NCBI GenBank assembly: GCA_027605045.1
Contig: JAQFWX010000186.1
Span: 1-61,568 of the forward strand
Source of the DNA: Phallus indusiatus
Taxonomy: Eukaryota; Basidiomycota; Agaricomycetes; Phallales; Phallaceae
Direction: 5' to 3'
Length of the DNA stretch: 61,568 bases
Every line of letters begins with the position of its first letter. Within the stretch, counting starts at the first letter, position 1. A model generated the notes under the pieces. That model did no database searches, had not been told where the DNA came from, and saw only the letters and a list, made by a program, of their open reading frames with translations. The position numbers and the translations under genes are program-made. Positions 11,240 to 22,459 of the stretch are shown here, one piece after another.

Positions 11240-12471
11240 ATGTTAAGTGCGCGTGTAACCGTTATGCTCGAGATTGCTGCTAAGTCTGTATCTAGGATGG
11301 TGTCTCACAGAAAAACAAGCTGCAGTTGTCGACGAATGTGATGATGTTATTAAAATAAACAACCCACCCTCCATTGGTGGTTGGCGTCATGCCTCCGTTT
11401 TCGACGACCACGTCGTCAAAATTGGCAACGTTGAAAACCCTATGGACATTTTTTTCCAAGCCGATACACAAGCCTTTGTATATGCGGCATCTAAAAATTC
11501 TCCTGGCGCACCCCGTGTTCCAGAGGTTTACGATTGTTTTCGCTGGAACAACAACTTGACATATCTTGTAATGGAGCGTGTTGACCACCCATCCGTCGAG
11601 TCTTGGGTCGGCGATACTACTATAAGCCCGACTGAAGCTGATTCCCGTTTCGAGATAGCTTGTCAGGCCGTTGCAGACGCCCTTCGTTGGCTTTTCAGTC
11701 TTACACCTCCAGCAGGCGCCGATATTGGACTCATTAAAGGTTCTTATGCTCAGACGCATGTGTGGCCGGAAGGTCAGTCTTTAATCTACGAGCATACAAC
11801 TATATTCCCTATGTTTCTTTAGGGTTTCGCGAGAATTCCGGCACAACTCGAAATGTAATGTTCGGCGAGGATGGAGCCCCCTATCGCTATCCTGACGGAG
11901 TCTCGCTGGAGCGACACATAACCATGGTACGATGGTATTTCTCACACGCTGGTATATTCTTCCGGTACATGATTTGGCCCTTTTTTTTTTGCAGGCCATT
12001 AGCAGGCGACCGCCGTGTGCCTCCCCGTGCGAAATCAACTTCTCGGATGAACCGTTAAAGATTGTTCAGTGCGAGGTTAAGCCAAGTCATTTCCTCATCG
12101 ATCCTAAAACGCGCCAGGTGACTCTCATCGACTTCGGCTGTGTATGCGTACTCCCAAGTTCGTTTATCGGTTATACGATGCACCGGCGAAAGAGAAGGTT
12201 CATTGCAGATGTCAACAAATACTTAAAATGGGAATGGTCCGATAATATTACAGGATTGAGGGGGGCTTGGATGATGGCCCTGGTTTCGGGAAATGATTTT
12301 GGTGAACCACAAGTACCTGATGTTACTTTTGAATCTCGAGCTGATGAATTATACCTTTTGCAAATAGGCCTCGACAAGTATGGTTTTCCAAAGCATAGCT
12401 CGAAGAAACGCAAATATCCTTCCGGACGTACTCGGGTCCCGAGAGCAGCGCAAAAGCCTAAAAATGATTAA
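11240..12471 (+). CDS. Kinase-like protein (APH-type fold), probably catalytically inactive
   Basis: Four exons, 11240-11246, 11296-11772, 11823-11926 and 11995-12471, give 354 residues in one frame. The first exon is only seven bases (ATGTTAA). The protein resembles the small-molecule/protein kinase-like family common in agaricomycetes: HVVKIG may hold the ATP-site lysine, LVMERV looks like the hinge, QCEVKPSHFLID sits where a catalytic loop (HxDxxxxN) should be, and TLIDFGCVCVLP gives the DFG. The loop Asp is Glu and the loop Asn is His, so phosphotransfer is doubtful. The C-terminus is basic (KKRK, PKND end). Its twin at 6610 is broken. Substrate unknown. Confidence 0.7.
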
Positions 12472-13372
12472 CCTATGAATTCATGTATTCATGTATTAAT
12501 ACGTACTTCGTAACCAAACCCGCCGAACGTGTATCGCTTTTACTCTGCCTGTATTCTTTCTGTTGTCCAATTGTAATCCTCAATCTAATGTCAATCCATG
12601 TATAATCATAAACTGTGCTCATCATCTCAATTATTTAATGAGTTAATTTGCTTCTACCGCTGAACTTCGGCTATTCACCATCCTATATTTCTGAACTTCG
12701 CCTCCCAGTGATGCATTGATGGGGGACCATCCAGAAGACGGGCAACATCAACGGTGACACGTCCTGATCCACCCCAGTTCTTGTTAACTGAGCCTCTTAA
12801 GTCGCAGACTCATCGGTTGAAACAAAGGAATCATATTTCCATTCTTATAACGGCGTGAACCCTACGCCGAGTGAAGAGGACAAAGGAAAGGTCAGACGCT
12901 CTTACTTACACCGACTCGGAGTCGTCACGTTAAACCGTATTGCACAAAAGAAGAATCCAACTGCGAGGATGACCCCTACGGAGATAACTATTCTTTTGTG
13001 TTTGAAAACAGAACGTGAGTTTATCACTCAGTATGGAACTGCCGCCGTGAAATATCCGCGACATGATAGTTTTCCTAAGTGGCTAGGAAATACAGGTGAA
13101 TATTAGTATTGGAGGGAAGGGAGAGATGGGTTTCTGATTTGCCTATACAATTTTATTCGCCAATAACCGATAATTTTACAAGAATTGAAATAGACTGTCG
13201 TTGGGAACTATGCAATCCACGCGCTTGTTTTGCATCGCCACCTTCACAAAAACCGCGAACCCAAATAACATTTGCATTGAAATAAATCGGGAAAAACGAG
13301 ATTGATCACTTTGAGACTATAAGGTAAAAAACACACCAACGATCGCCCTTGTGTATCCTTTCATCCTCGGAA
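12472..13372. other. Intergenic between convergent genes
   Basis: Holds the 3' flanks of the kinase-like gene and of copy A. An 83-residue open frame at 12855-13106 has no intron partner, no recognisable domain and an ordinary length for chance. No gene called. Confidence 0.4.
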
Positions 13373-14907
13373 CTATGATGCGACGTTATCAGATGGCAAC
13401 AATATTGCACCTCCGGCGGGGGATAAACTCCAGCTCTCCCTGCCAGAGTGTTCAGTACAACGCATTTGAAAGCAACATTAAGGAAGAAGGGTCAAACGCA
13501 CTGATAATTCCATAAAAGTTTGGCTTCTTTCTTGACAGCCGCAAAGCATAGCAGTACAGCCACCATAACCGGGAACTCCAGCAGCAACGCCAGAGCACAC
13601 ACCACATACGGATTCGTTGTTTTCAAAAATACACCTCCCATGTACAACCCGAAGATAGTGATCTGGGCGATGCTCCATACGGTGAGAGAGACTGCGAAAT
13701 ATGGTTTATAAAATGCGCGAGGTGCCCGCTGAGGTATCAAAATTCCTTCTGCCAAGTCTGCTTTATCGTAGCAGAAAGTGTTGAAGGCTGGCGCTGGTAC
13801 GGTGACTAGCTCTGTCTCTTCTCCGTCGTTGTTAGATTTATCAAGGCGCCTTTGATAATCGAAGCGAAGCATTCGAGCGATAAAGCTGCCCGAGAAGATG
13901 GAGCACAACGCCGTTGGCACAAAAAGAACGCGATTCCAAATCAGAGAAAACAACCGAAGCACATCCTCATGGTCTTGCTTTAAGTAGAGGTAGACCAACT
14001 CTTTCAACATAATGCAGGATGCGATCGCAACCTGAAAGCGGAACACAAGTCGGGTTATTGTTTCCAGGAAGAGACATTTTTGCTCACTAATGCCAAAATG
14101 TAGCGCTCAATAATGTGGTACATTGACGACTTCGCAAGAGAGGAGCCGGAAACAAAATGAACCAAAGCCATTGAAGCAATACTCGTTGAGATGGAGATGA
14201 TTGAAATGTCCTCTGTCATTGTCGAGCCTAAAACAACCAAAAGGGACAAAATATTGATATAAACTCTGGCTATAAAGTGACTCCAGCTGCTACGACGATC
14301 GTGCAGACACCGCATGTATCCTATTAGAATGAATTGTCAATCGGCTTTTAAAATACTGGAAGATCTCCGTACCTCCGTTGGGGGTACGATGAACAGCCAT
14401 CTTGGTTATGCCACATATCTGATGTACAAACTATGGAATGGTTATTTAGGCAGGATAAAATGTGATCGTGGTTGCATAACCTACTCTGGATGTGCTAAAG
14501 AATAAACCATTGCATAGGACACTTAAAAGAGTGGCAACGCCAAATTTCCAAAAATCATCCACGAGCATCATACGCATAATACCCCAAAAAGGCAAACTAC
14601 AAATGAGTATCCAGGGGATGGATAGAAGTCCAACGGCGATAACATTAGGCCATATTTTTTTGCGAGTGTTGCCATTAGAAGTTTCGTCCGGCTGAGGCGT
14701 TGGTACGGCCTCCCTAAGAGCAATCCAGATCTAACACAAGACGTTTAAGAAAGTAACTCTAATCTACACACAACAAATACCCACGCGTAGCTCACTGAAA
14801 CCTGTCACTATAAACCCGATCAGATAGGGTACGAAGTAAAGAGCTAGAGCTTTGACAGCGGAAACGAAGGTTGGATAAAGACTACCGATTGCTGGTATGT
14901 TTATCAT
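13373..14907 (-). CDS. Signal-peptide-peptidase-like polytopic membrane protein, catalytic residues missing (copy A)
   Basis: Six exons (complement of 14785-14907, 14485-14730, 14373-14430, 14088-14320, 13502-14031, 13373-13439) give 418 residues with about eight or nine hydrophobic segments. The C-terminal half matches signal peptide peptidase in order: a helix running into LRFDY, then KPYF, then a helix with FP followed by a charged KKEAK. In signal peptide peptidase the helix before LRFD carries GxGD; here it reads PTALCSIFSGSFIARMLRFD, with Cys at the Asp position counted back from LRFD. PAL is replaced by PYV. The protein ends in the family tail SWSLSPAGG. Exon sizes 123 and 58 are identical to copies B and C 30 kb away. 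Divergent from the unknown gene at 15345. Role unknown; a dead protease homologue is inferred. Confidence 0.72.
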
Positions 14908-15344
14908 GGTCTCTGAGTATATCTCGAAGTGCTGAGAGTGATCATTTTGGACAAATGATCTCTCTTGTCTAGGAAGACAGCCGCAAGACGCTCGGGCTTA
15001 TGCACATGCCCCTTGGCTGATTGTCCAATAAAGGTAGATGCGCTGCGTTGGCTTGTAAGGCATTGTAAGCGTATTATTATAACAGCAATTTAGACATACT
15101 TTGGACACACTTAACACAGCGGTGAGTTCTTGATATGATATAAATAGGCGTTTGGACCAAATTTGAATATTTGAATAGTTGAAATGTCCGAATTTCATGG
15201 CCGTGCCGCGTTCGACGGCACGATGTCTAAATCTGTGTTTTCTCGCACACTGCAATCTTCAAGTTGACATGAGAATTCCAAAATTTAAGCTTTACCTTCA
15301 CATTTCTGCTCTGCGATTCGACTATACCTATAAACTAAATTAAC
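14908..15344. promoter_or_regulatory. Shared divergent promoter region
   Basis: 437 bp between the starts of copy A (minus) and the unknown gene (plus). No long open frame of its own. A clear TATA element is not evident; TATAAAT-like words occur near 15140. Confidence 0.4.
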
Positions 15345-16341
15345 ATGTCGAACATTCAACCGTCACTGTCTGGATATACATCTGTCGACTATGCACCTAT
15401 ATCCTTTACAGTTTCAGGCATTTCCGGGGACAGCCCAGGTCATGCCTTTTACACGACGTGAGTAGTACAAGATTTTAGGTAAAGAGAATATCATGGCTAA
15501 ATATCTACAGGCTAATCGATTCAGCAACAGCCAAACCTACAAACCTCTTTTGTCGGCTGTCCGACTCTTTATTCTTCTATCTGGATAAGAATTGCCCAAT
15601 TAACCAAAATAGTGGTTTCATAGAGGCTGAGAAACTCGTTTGGCATAGCCAAACCTCGTTGGGTAAACCGATGAATATGGTAAGCCGATGAACTCTCACC
15701 GCCTGTCCTGCATGTCCTGAAAGACGATTGGACTGCAAAGAACCTTGCTCCTCTTTTGGATGTTATGTGGCTTTACTACAATACATGCATCCCTTATACC
15801 GTAAGTTATCGCTCATCTATCACTAACCTTCGATGGGCTTATTTATATTTATAGTTGAATCAAAACCGGGAAGCTGTACTTGACAGACGAGGCTTCCTGC
15901 ATTATCTCGTCAACGAGATACGCGAGAATCCCGAAACAGCTCATCAAGTACGCGATATCTTCGAAAAACAAATTTCTCTCATCGATCTAACAAACTCTAA
16001 TGTAGAACTGGAATCAAGTTCTAAATGTACTCAAATTACTCGATCCTCTCACAGGAATTCCATTTTCTACACCAATTCCTCGCGTGGTTTTTCCGGAATC
16101 CGCAGATGAAAAAGTTAAAAAAACATTCGAAGAGTGGGCAGCGCGTTTTGTGCAGAAAATTAAATCTCAACAAGGATCGAATGCATCCGTGGCTAGTGGG
16201 CAGTCTCAGCTTGCTGTTCAAAGTAATGTACAGCTTTCCCAAGAAGATCTTGCACAGCGTATGAGATTAGAACAAGTACGTCACGAAACTAATATGGCCA
16301 TTATCAACAATATGGGACCTCCTGTGAGGCGGTATTATTAG
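15345..16341 (+). CDS. Unknown protein with helical, charged C-terminus
   Basis: Exons 15345-15457, 15511-15662, 15724-15800, 15855 to about 16017-16026, and 16055-16341. The first three joins are in phase and read SLDDWTAKNLAPLLDVMWLY across the third. The fourth intron is a problem: the good donor GTACTC at 16027 would create a TGA at the junction, so either a weaker donor (GTTCTA at 16018) is used or the gene carries a lesion. The 3' part is helical and Gln-rich and ends MAIINNMGPPVRRYY. No domain recognised and no signal peptide. Similar proteins of unknown function are common in agaricomycetes, as far as I recall. Confidence 0.6.
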
Positions 16342-16452
16342 ACAGAAAACGATCAGACCGTCGAGTTGTTAAATACAAACATTATTTGTGTATTCTGATC
16401 TTATCATACATGCGTTTAATTTTCGATCCTATGCTATATCTACCTACCTACT

Positions 16453-19400
16453 TCAGAACGTTTGTTCTCCTGGCTTTAATGCGCTTCGAAGTTCGGTGAA
16501 GAAAGTGGACTGTATTCTTGACACCATCCGAGTCGTTCGATGTTAAAGCCCTGTAGTCACATCAAAGCGTTGTCATCGAGGAATGCAAAGCGAGAGATAA
16601 ATGATCGTGTATACCTTGTAACGTCATTCAAAAATTGTTCTCTCACATTGGCTGGTATCGAACTTGGGAACTGTTGCACAACCGAGGGCAACCCCGCCAA
16701 AAGCTGTGTAGGCCAGTTTTTCCCTAGGACCCGGAATATATCAATAACAATAGGACAAGAGTCCTCGTCGAAGTCTGATATTAGACCGGTTAAAAGGAAA
16801 CCTAGAAGTTGAATTCCTTGTCTGGAGAATGTGTCCTGGATGACTTGTGCATAGAGAGCGAAACTTGGGGGAGGGACTACACCGGGTCGTGGAGCTTTTA
16901 GGCAATCATGGGAAACGACTGCCTGAATGAAATCGAGAGAAACAAGATTGACTTCTGGTTGAACGAGTGCTAGACCAGTGATAGATGCCGCGAAACTAGT
17001 GGAGAATTGCGATGACAAGAAAAGAACATCTGGAATGGCATCGAACATCTGGAAACATGTGCGGAGGTAATCCTCTATGACTGCAAAAGGGCATCAGTCC
17101 ACCGAAAGAACACCAAAAAGAACTTAGATATCACACTTACCATCTGGAATAGTCATTGGCGAGACCGTTTGCAACATTGTAAATACTTTAGCACTAATCC
17201 CTTCGTACGCCTGCTTAAAAACCAGCCGAAGCGCTGAATCGGCATTATGTCCAAATCTCGCGATTGTTTTTCCAACAATCCAGACATATCCAGCATGCCC
17301 CCACGCTTCGAATGAAGCAGTCATCCGAGAAAGAATCTGCGGGAGGAAGGAAAGAGCAGTAATTCCGAAAAGTTCGATACCGTGCCGCAATACCCTCGTG
17401 GCGCGATCGCATAACGTGAAATTGTCTCCGTACTTGGTTAGAAGTGTGTCAAATAATGCCCAAGCTTCTAACCCCGTCTCTTGACAGTCTCGAGGGAACT
17501 CTTCACTGAAGCCTTTCACCACAAATAACATAGTTTCCAGGTGCTCCAGATGATCTTACAAGACAGGTTAGACTAATCGACCTAACAAAAGGTACTTGGT
17601 ACTCACTTGTGACTAACAGCAGCTCGTCCTTAGTAGCCACAGTCGATTTGTTGACTATCGCATGAATCTTCGCCAAAATATCCATGGAGAACGTTCGCAA
17701 TGTTTGAGTCGCCTCCCGTGTAGCCATCGAGGATATAACATACCCCACAGCTTCATAAATTTGCAGCTGATCATCATGATTAAGTTTCGTCCCCACAGTG
17801 TTTAGAAAGGAATGCAATTGAGTAATGTAAGGAACCAGATGCTATTATTAAGGAAAGAATCAAGATCAGAATGACTTTCTAGGCTTGAAATAAAAAAAAA
17901 GTCACCTGTCTACAGTCCTTGCATAGATACTTCATTGCCAATCCAGCAGCAGCAGGCACTTCACTGTCGGATGCACTATGGGTCTCGTCAAAGCCTTCCG
18001 AAATATACTGCAGCTGGAATGGTATGTAAGTTGGATGGTTGTTGATCCACTCTGTATAGCGCGAAACGACAAGAAGCGCGGCATATTTAACACGAGGGTG
18101 CTCGGGCAACTTGGGCAGCAAATCCATAATCTTTGGGATGATATGATCGTCCAAAGGATCCATTTCAGCACCCATTGAACGCATGGAAAACAACGGTGCT
18201 TCGATAGCTTGCCATCCAGTGTTGGCAGACAAAGCGGCGACGATCATCTCGTAAGCTTTCGTAAGACATTTGTCAGTTCCAAGAACGTGACAGCAATCTT
18301 TCAGTGTATCTCCCATAGTATGTCTGAATGATCTGAAATCGTCCATCTCTTGAGGAGTCATGCTACTTGATTCCGCGGGGAAATGAAGATGCCGGATGAT
18401 AACTTCGACAAGGGCATTATAAACTTCAAGCAAGACAGGCGGAACGGTCGGTCGTTTTCCGATGCTTTGTGCGAGCCGCCACCAGAAAGAGAACGTCAGC
18501 GGAACGATATCCAAATCCGGATATGCAGTGCATTCGGCAATAGCTTGGATAATAGGAAGAAACTCCTGCGGATTTTGTAAAAGGAGAATACGATATATCT
18601 CGCCAGCCTCGGAGAAAATCTTGGTAAATCCTTTGATCTTTTCAGAGTCGTCTTGACATGTGCTAAGCATGGGTTGCAATGCGATAACACGAGGTACGAT
18701 GACGTGAATAACAGACATGTTGTCTTGAATCTCCTGAGTTTCGTGAATGATGTCGACGATTAGACTGACAGCGGAGTCGAATAATACGTCTGATGAGAGT
18801 GCTTCGAAGGCAAATTGGAGCAGGGGTGTATCAGCTATAGACGCAACCATAATTTCCCCAACATTCAGCCAACTGCGTAGGCATTTGAAAACTTGATTTT
18901 GAATGGCAATAGTCGCGGCTGATTACGGAGAGTTTGAGGGGGGCGACACAAGATAACGCAATAATCCGAATATGAGCGAAAAGAAAACGAGGCGAGAAGG
19001 GCGAAGGACGCAAGTGGCGCACCTGAACTCTGTATGTAGACTGTTAAAAGTTCTAATATTTTCGATGCATGCTCTGTCAATAACTTAGGCAGGCGTTCGT
19101 TATATTCCTCACTCTAAAGAGGGTTGCCTTCGTTAGGAAAAGTAGCTCATTGGCCATAGCACAACTCACAGTCATAGGTATTCTTGTATTATCGGCAAGC
19201 TCTTCTGGTAAGACCGTTAGAAACTCTAAGAGGACTTTAACTCCTTCGGGATCTTGTCCAAATGCCTTGACCATGACATCAATGATATCATATAACTGTG
19301 CTTGAAGTGCAAGGCCCGCCAGAGCAAGGCACAGGTGAGTGATGACATTTTTGGGACCCGACCGGGAGATCGATTGCATAGCGGTGATAAGAGTATCACG

Positions 19401-19806
19401 TAAAGGAAGATGCTGACTTGAAGGGATTTGCGAGAGATCAAAAACCACCTATAAAACAAAGAAAAAAATTCGTATGACATTGTTTCGCGATCTCTCAAAA
19501 GAAAAAGTAAAAAAAAAAAGAAATCATCTCTTACTTTTGCACGAAACGTTTGCGCTGCAAACAGACGAACATGGGGAAGGGTATCAGGTGCTAAAAGTAG
19601 GTTATTCGCAGTTGACCATGCTTCAGGCTAAATCGTGATTACTGAACGGGAGGTTCGGGAAGGGATAACCAAAAGTCGGTTCTTACTGAATGCTGGAAAT
19701 CTAGGAGCCAGGTATTGGCACGATCAATTGCGTCCTTATCGGTAGCGTTGCTGAAAATGTCTAATGCAGCCAAGACTTGTGCTTCTTGTGGTTGTGTAGA
19801 GGTCAT
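16453..19806 (-). CDS. MTR10: Transportin-3/MTR10-type karyopherin beta (nuclear import receptor)
   Basis: Nine exons (complement of 19687-19806, 19535-19627, 19170-19448, 19023-19113, 17906-18891, 17607-17841, 17141-17554, 16615-17080, 16453-16516) join in phase throughout to 915 residues, the normal length for this importin family. The N-terminus ALDIFSNATDKDAIDRANTW and HVRLFAAQTFRAK are the importin-beta N-terminal repeat; the rest is HEAT-repeat helix pairs, including VFKCLRSWLNVGEIM. The C-terminus FFTELRSALKPGEQTF is typical of MTR10/transportin-3, which carries SR-type and other RNA-binding proteins into the nucleus. The last acceptor was chosen because it alone restores that ending. 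No lesions. Tandem on the minus strand with the septin gene 650 bp upstream. Confidence 0.9.
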
Positions 19807-20455
19807 TAATGTAATCTTATCTTGTAGTAAGAAGTGGGATGTAGATGAGGGTAAAGAGTTATTGCCTGTTACACGGCAGAATCACGTCGTGTCTGTCACA
19901 GGCGGGTTCACTCTATAAGCTCCCTGAATCCTGATCGGACACCTTTGTTGTCGTTGTCCAATTTGACCATAAAAGAAAGGGGAACAAGAGTAGTAAATGA
20001 AAATAGATCGTATTAATATGGAGGTGAAAATATTTGAAATGCTGATAATATTGGGTGAGTTGAAATGTGTAACTATCAAAGATTGGGATATGTAGCTACA
20101 TTACTAGCCAGAGAGAGAGAGAAAGGAAGAAAAGGAGGGTATATAACCGTGAAGACGAGTAGGAGGGGAAAAAACCAATTTGAAAAGAGTAGCGGAACGA
20201 AAATCAACGATCTTCGCAAGAAAGGATTACATCAACGAGTGAACCTAGAGTCCAACAAAGGACGAGAAAGGAATGAACGGATTGGATTGGATAGGATGGC
20301 GTAAAAATAGCATATGGAAGAAAGGGGCATAAACAAAATAGCCTATCTGACGATAACCTAGTAAATACGGCTTGAAGGAATAATGTCCGTCCGTGGTGTT
20401 TTAAGCTATGACACATTATGGCAGCTAAGATCTCGGGGGGATCTCGACATCTTTT
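19807..20455. other. Intergenic between MTR10 start and septin end
   Basis: About 650 bp, promoter of the transportin gene and 3' flank of the septin gene. Purine-rich run GAGAGAGAGAAAGG near 20110. No supported gene. Confidence 0.5.
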
Positions 20456-22212
20456 TCATGTTCTCAGAAATCTCTTTTTGTTCTAGTAGTTGAGGAAAGT
20501 TAATTGAATGCTCAATGACGCGAAGACAAATGAATACGTACGGCAGATCTGTCAGGTGTCAACGGTCTACCACTTTCCAATCTCCTCTTCTTGTCTTCTA
20601 GTTCAAGTCGCTGCTTCTCTAAGGCCTCCTTCATCTCCTTGTGCCGGGCATAGAGCTCTTCTTCACTTTGCTTGAGTTTAGTCTCTTTCTCTTGCACCTT
20701 TTGAGTGAAGACAGCCTTCATTTCGGCTTCCATCTTGGCTAGTTTCTGTTCGTGAAGGGCCCGTTCTTCAGCGAGTCGAACAGTAGGACTGCAGAAAAAA
20801 AAGGAGAGATATCAGAAGAATGATGTCAAAAGACATGATAAGTCGTACTTGATCTCCTTGAATACACTAGGATCTTGTTGAACACCCGAAACCAACAACT
20901 TCTCACTACGCCACTTTTCGTAAAGAACCGAGTCGGTCTTCTCTCGAAGTTCCTCCATGTAAGTCCTAACTAACATCTGCCTTAGCTTGACGAAGTCGCA
21001 GTGATCTTCGTTGTCGACCTCGATGACACCCCAAGGATATGAACGCCCTCTGACGGTGCGGCCATCTGGTGTGTCAACTTCATTATTTGACCCTACAACA
21101 GCAAACGGTACTTTTTTCTGTCAAGAGTGATTCAGGTTGTGATTGTGAAAAAAAGGGAAACCAAGAAGGCTTACGGCTATCTCTTCATTTTCCGCAAGGG
21201 TTTCCTCGTCTTCATTCTCATAAACAGGAGCTTGGAAGATTTCAATGTTATGATGAGCAATATCAGAGAGAATCTGAATAGAATTGAGGATGTCATATAC
21301 ATAACGGAAACACCTCGATACTTACTCTTTGTTTGAAATTTACAATCTCTTCATCAGTCAAGGTATCCGCCTTGGCGATAATGGGGATGAGGTTGACTTT
21401 CTGATGAAGCCGGCGCATAAACTCGATATCAATTTGTTTAAGGCTACAGGGCGGGTCGTATTGGCAACGGGAACGGAGAAACTGAATTGTATGAAATGAA
21501 CGTGGGATACTTACGAATGACCTGTGGGCTGAATGAAATATAGACAGGCATGAACGCGGTTATCGACTCTTTTCTGACGGTTGACACGATTTTCTTGTTC
21601 AAGATAGGCGTCAAAACGGGATTCGATACTTTCCAAAATTGGTTTCCAGCTAGAACAAGACGGTGTTAATAGGATAATAATTATTTTTCATAGAAAAAAA
21701 ACGTACCTGCTGTCATTGTTGACAAAGTCACCGAATCCGGGGGTGTCTACGACAGTGAGACGTAAACGAACGCCATTTTCCTCAATGTCTGATGTGTGAC
21801 GTTAGACGACACAGGGCGAGAACACGTGTGATACATACCAGCACTGATGCTCTCTATGGCAACAGTCTTTGGACTTTCTGTGCCAGGAGGGATGGGGTCT
21901 TTTGGAGGGTATAGTGTAGTGTTGAAGAGCGTGTTGATCAGAGTCGACTTCCCCAAGCCTGACTCGCCTGAAAAAAAAAATACAAACGTTTCGCTAAAAT
22001 TACACACGCTGCTGCACTTTCTTATACTGACCGACAACCATGGCAGTGAACTGGAAACCTTTCCTCACACTTTTTCTGTGGACCTGGTTGGGCAGATTGG
22101 CGAAACCAACGTAGCCCATTAGTTTTTTGGTGATGATGGGAGACCCCACGCCGTTAACATTGTTGCCATTGCCGATACCGAAGCCGATGTCGAGAGACGA
22201 GTCTAGTGCCAT
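20456..22212 (-). CDS. CDC3: Septin, CDC3 class
   Basis: GTP-binding septin that polymerises with other septins into filaments at septa and hyphal tips. Exons (complement): 22032-22212, 21839-21967, 21707-21788, 21515-21649, 21326-21443, 21175-21273, 20849-21117, 20542-20788, and a short last exon near 20456-20482. The start is [12 protein letters not shown]. The septin polybasic segment HRKSVRKG precedes G1 GESGLGKS (split by intron 1), G3 DTPG and G4 AKAD; the septin-unique region ends in EVLYE-like [11 protein letters not shown] long coiled coil ([13 protein letters not shown] type heptads) closes the protein. About 428 residues. Wording matches fungal CDC3/AspB better than CDC10, CDC11 or CDC12. 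The last exon is uncertain: an alternative acceptor would give a slightly different tail. Confidence 0.88.
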
Positions 22213-22459
22213 ATGTTGCTGCTGCTGTGGGGAATGTAGGGTGAAGAGAGGGAAGGGACGGCGGAGTGGTGTGTGTGTGTGTGATGGGGAGGGGTGCACT
22301 AGGAGTGCTTACGTGATCAGAGTTCCCAAAGGCTAATATAGGAATTTTAAACGCGATACGCCGATTTACCGAGAGGACAACGACGACAACAGCGACGACG
22401 ACGACGACGACAAGCGCATCGAGGACGGCGACGAAGAAGCTACTTGTTATATTTTTTTA
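22213..22459. promoter_or_regulatory. Divergent promoter of septin and BNI4-like genes with simple repeats
   Basis: Only 247 bp separate the two start codons. The stretch contains a GT run near 22271-22281 and a (GAC)n/(CGA)n triplet tract at about 22376-22435 just upstream of the plus-strand start. Both genes act in septum and cell-wall construction in yeast, so a shared promoter would make sense; this is inference. Confidence 0.5.

Noticed and set aside
12855..13106. 83-residue open frame downstream of the kinase-like gene
   Set aside because: No domain, no splice extension, no counterpart in the other module copy.
13373..14907. Fungal pheromone-receptor-like (seven-helix) identity for the membrane protein family
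   Set aside because: The LRFD, KPYF and FP landmarks and their exact spacing fit signal peptide peptidase; there is no receptor-like pattern, nor any pheromone precursor (CaaX) frame nearby.
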